21,964 bases of DNA from Mageeibacillus sp. UBA3708. GTDB lineage: Bacteria > Bacillota > Clostridia > Saccharofermentanales > Saccharofermentanaceae. Location: positions 1 to 21,964 of the forward strand of contig DFIB01000039.1 of the NCBI GenBank assembly GCA_002371375.1, read 5' to 3'. Both the position numbers and the translations under genes were made by a program. The notes beneath the pieces are model-generated. The model saw nothing but the letters and a program-made list of their open reading frames with translations. It had not been told where the DNA came from and ran no database searches. Of this stretch, positions 21,268 through 21,964 are shown one piece after another (the stretch's first letter is position 1; every line of letters begins with the position of its first letter).

Positions 21268-21964
21268 GTGCTCTTAACGAGAACGATAACCGAATCAACG
21301 TTTCTGGCAACGGATGAGGAGATCCTTGCTGCGGAGAGTACATATCTTGATAAGGAGTCAGCACTGCAGACCCAGGTCGATAATATAGAGTCTTCTTATC
21401 CCGGTTACGATGAGTATCGTTATCAGATAGATGAGATATCCCATGATCCCTATGCTCTCATATCATATCTCACGGTGATATATGGTGACTTCAAGGCATC
21501 TGACGTTAAAAGTGATATCGATAGATAAATTGTTTGCCGATCAGTACACGCTTAATGTTTGGAGAAGAAAGAGACTCGGATCAGGACCAAAGAAGACGGT
21601 ACTACAGAAGAGTATGAGTACAAGATCCTCAATGTCCAGCTGACGAATAAGGATTTGGAGATGGTCACATTAGGGCTTCTTGATGAAGAACAGATGGCAC
21701 ATTTCAGGGTGTATCTTGCAACAATGGGCAACAGGTCAAATCTTTTCGGTGAACGCCACGGAGGCGGTTTGTCTTATGATTTCCCTCCGGAAGCGTTATC
21801 TGATGAGCGTTTTGCCAGGATGATCAGAGAGGCAGAGAAGTATCTCGGATATCCTTATGTGTTCGGCGGATCATCGCCTAAGACGAGCTTTGACTGTTCG
21901 GGATTTGTATCCTGGGTAATCAATCACTGCGGTAACGGATGGAATGTCGGAAGGCTTGGAGCAT
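21268..21964 (+). pseudogene. CD1108-family NlpC/P60 cell-wall hydrolase fragment (frameshifted, runs off window)
   Basis: Part of a large hydrolase found in Clostridia conjugative elements, where it helps open peptidoglycan for mating-pair formation. Frame 1 from 21268 gives TRTITESTFLATDEEILAAE, then YPGYDEYRYQIDEISHDPYA, ending at TAA 21526. The next stretch reads LFADQYTLNVW in another frame (from about 21530), and from about 21562 the first frame resumes: KETRIRTKED, then a PPEALSDERFARMIREAEKY segment and PYVFGGSSPKTSFDCSGFVSW with the catalytic Cys at 21895-21897. So two compensating single-base shifts lie between 21525 and 21562, either real decay or sequence error. The N-terminal region expected in the family (membrane anchor and any further domain) is absent: fic sits there instead. 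No ribosome binding site is seen at the GTG 21268. Family recognised from remembered sequence pattern. Confidence 0.82.

Overview
The window looks like a chromosomal piece of a Gram-positive anaerobe of the class Clostridia (Bacillota). This rests on strong purine-rich ribosome binding sites, short co-directional operons, an EssC-type type VII secretion ATPase, zinc-ribbon Ser/Thr kinases, a BioY with a candidate BirA operator, LTA-synthase-like membrane sulfatase-fold enzymes and a fragment of a CD1108-type conjugative-element cell-wall hydrolase. Genus cannot be fixed from the sequence alone.

Region 1 (1-11363, + strand) is one tight operon. It holds two PP2C-type phosphatases (the first cut by the window edge), a zinc-ribbon/FHA protein, two receptor-like Ser/Thr kinases and a 1491-residue FtsK/SpoIIIE-family ATPase with N-terminal FHA domains (EssC). 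Both kinases start with the same four-cysteine zinc ribbon but carry different outer parts: one a domain resembling an ABC solute-binding protein, the other PASTA, a BIG2-like domain and an unrecognised Tyr/Cys-rich tail. Together this reads as a phosphorylation-controlled type VII secretion module: kinases sense something outside, PP2Cs reverse the mark, FHA domains read phosphothreonine, EssC is the motor. No WXG100 substrate or other Ess membrane component lies inside the window; they may lie upstream.

Region 2 (11364-11745) has no credible gene. It holds 3.25 tandem copies of a 52-bp unit, a large inverted repeat and the terminator of the leftward gene ddh.

Region 3 (11746-18312) is ordinary chromosome: ddh (meso-diaminopimelate dehydrogenase, - strand), a divergent bioY, two tandem LTA-synthase-like enzymes, a cytidylate-kinase-like protein and tRNA-Ala(GGC) with promoter and terminator.

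Region 4 (18313-21964), directly downstream of the tRNA, looks acquired. It holds a HipB/HipA module with two operator-like repeats, a degenerate tRNA-3'-end-like sequence with its own terminator, a VbhA-like antitoxin/Fic toxin pair, and a frameshifted fragment of a CD1108-family NlpC/P60 hydrolase. The hipA and fic genes end in the same 20-bp sequence (19/20 identical, same frame, both encoding GDDAR-stop), and the second copy abuts the hydrolase fragment in frame. This points to modular insertion of toxin genes into a decaying conjugative-element remnant and is the most unusual structure in the window.
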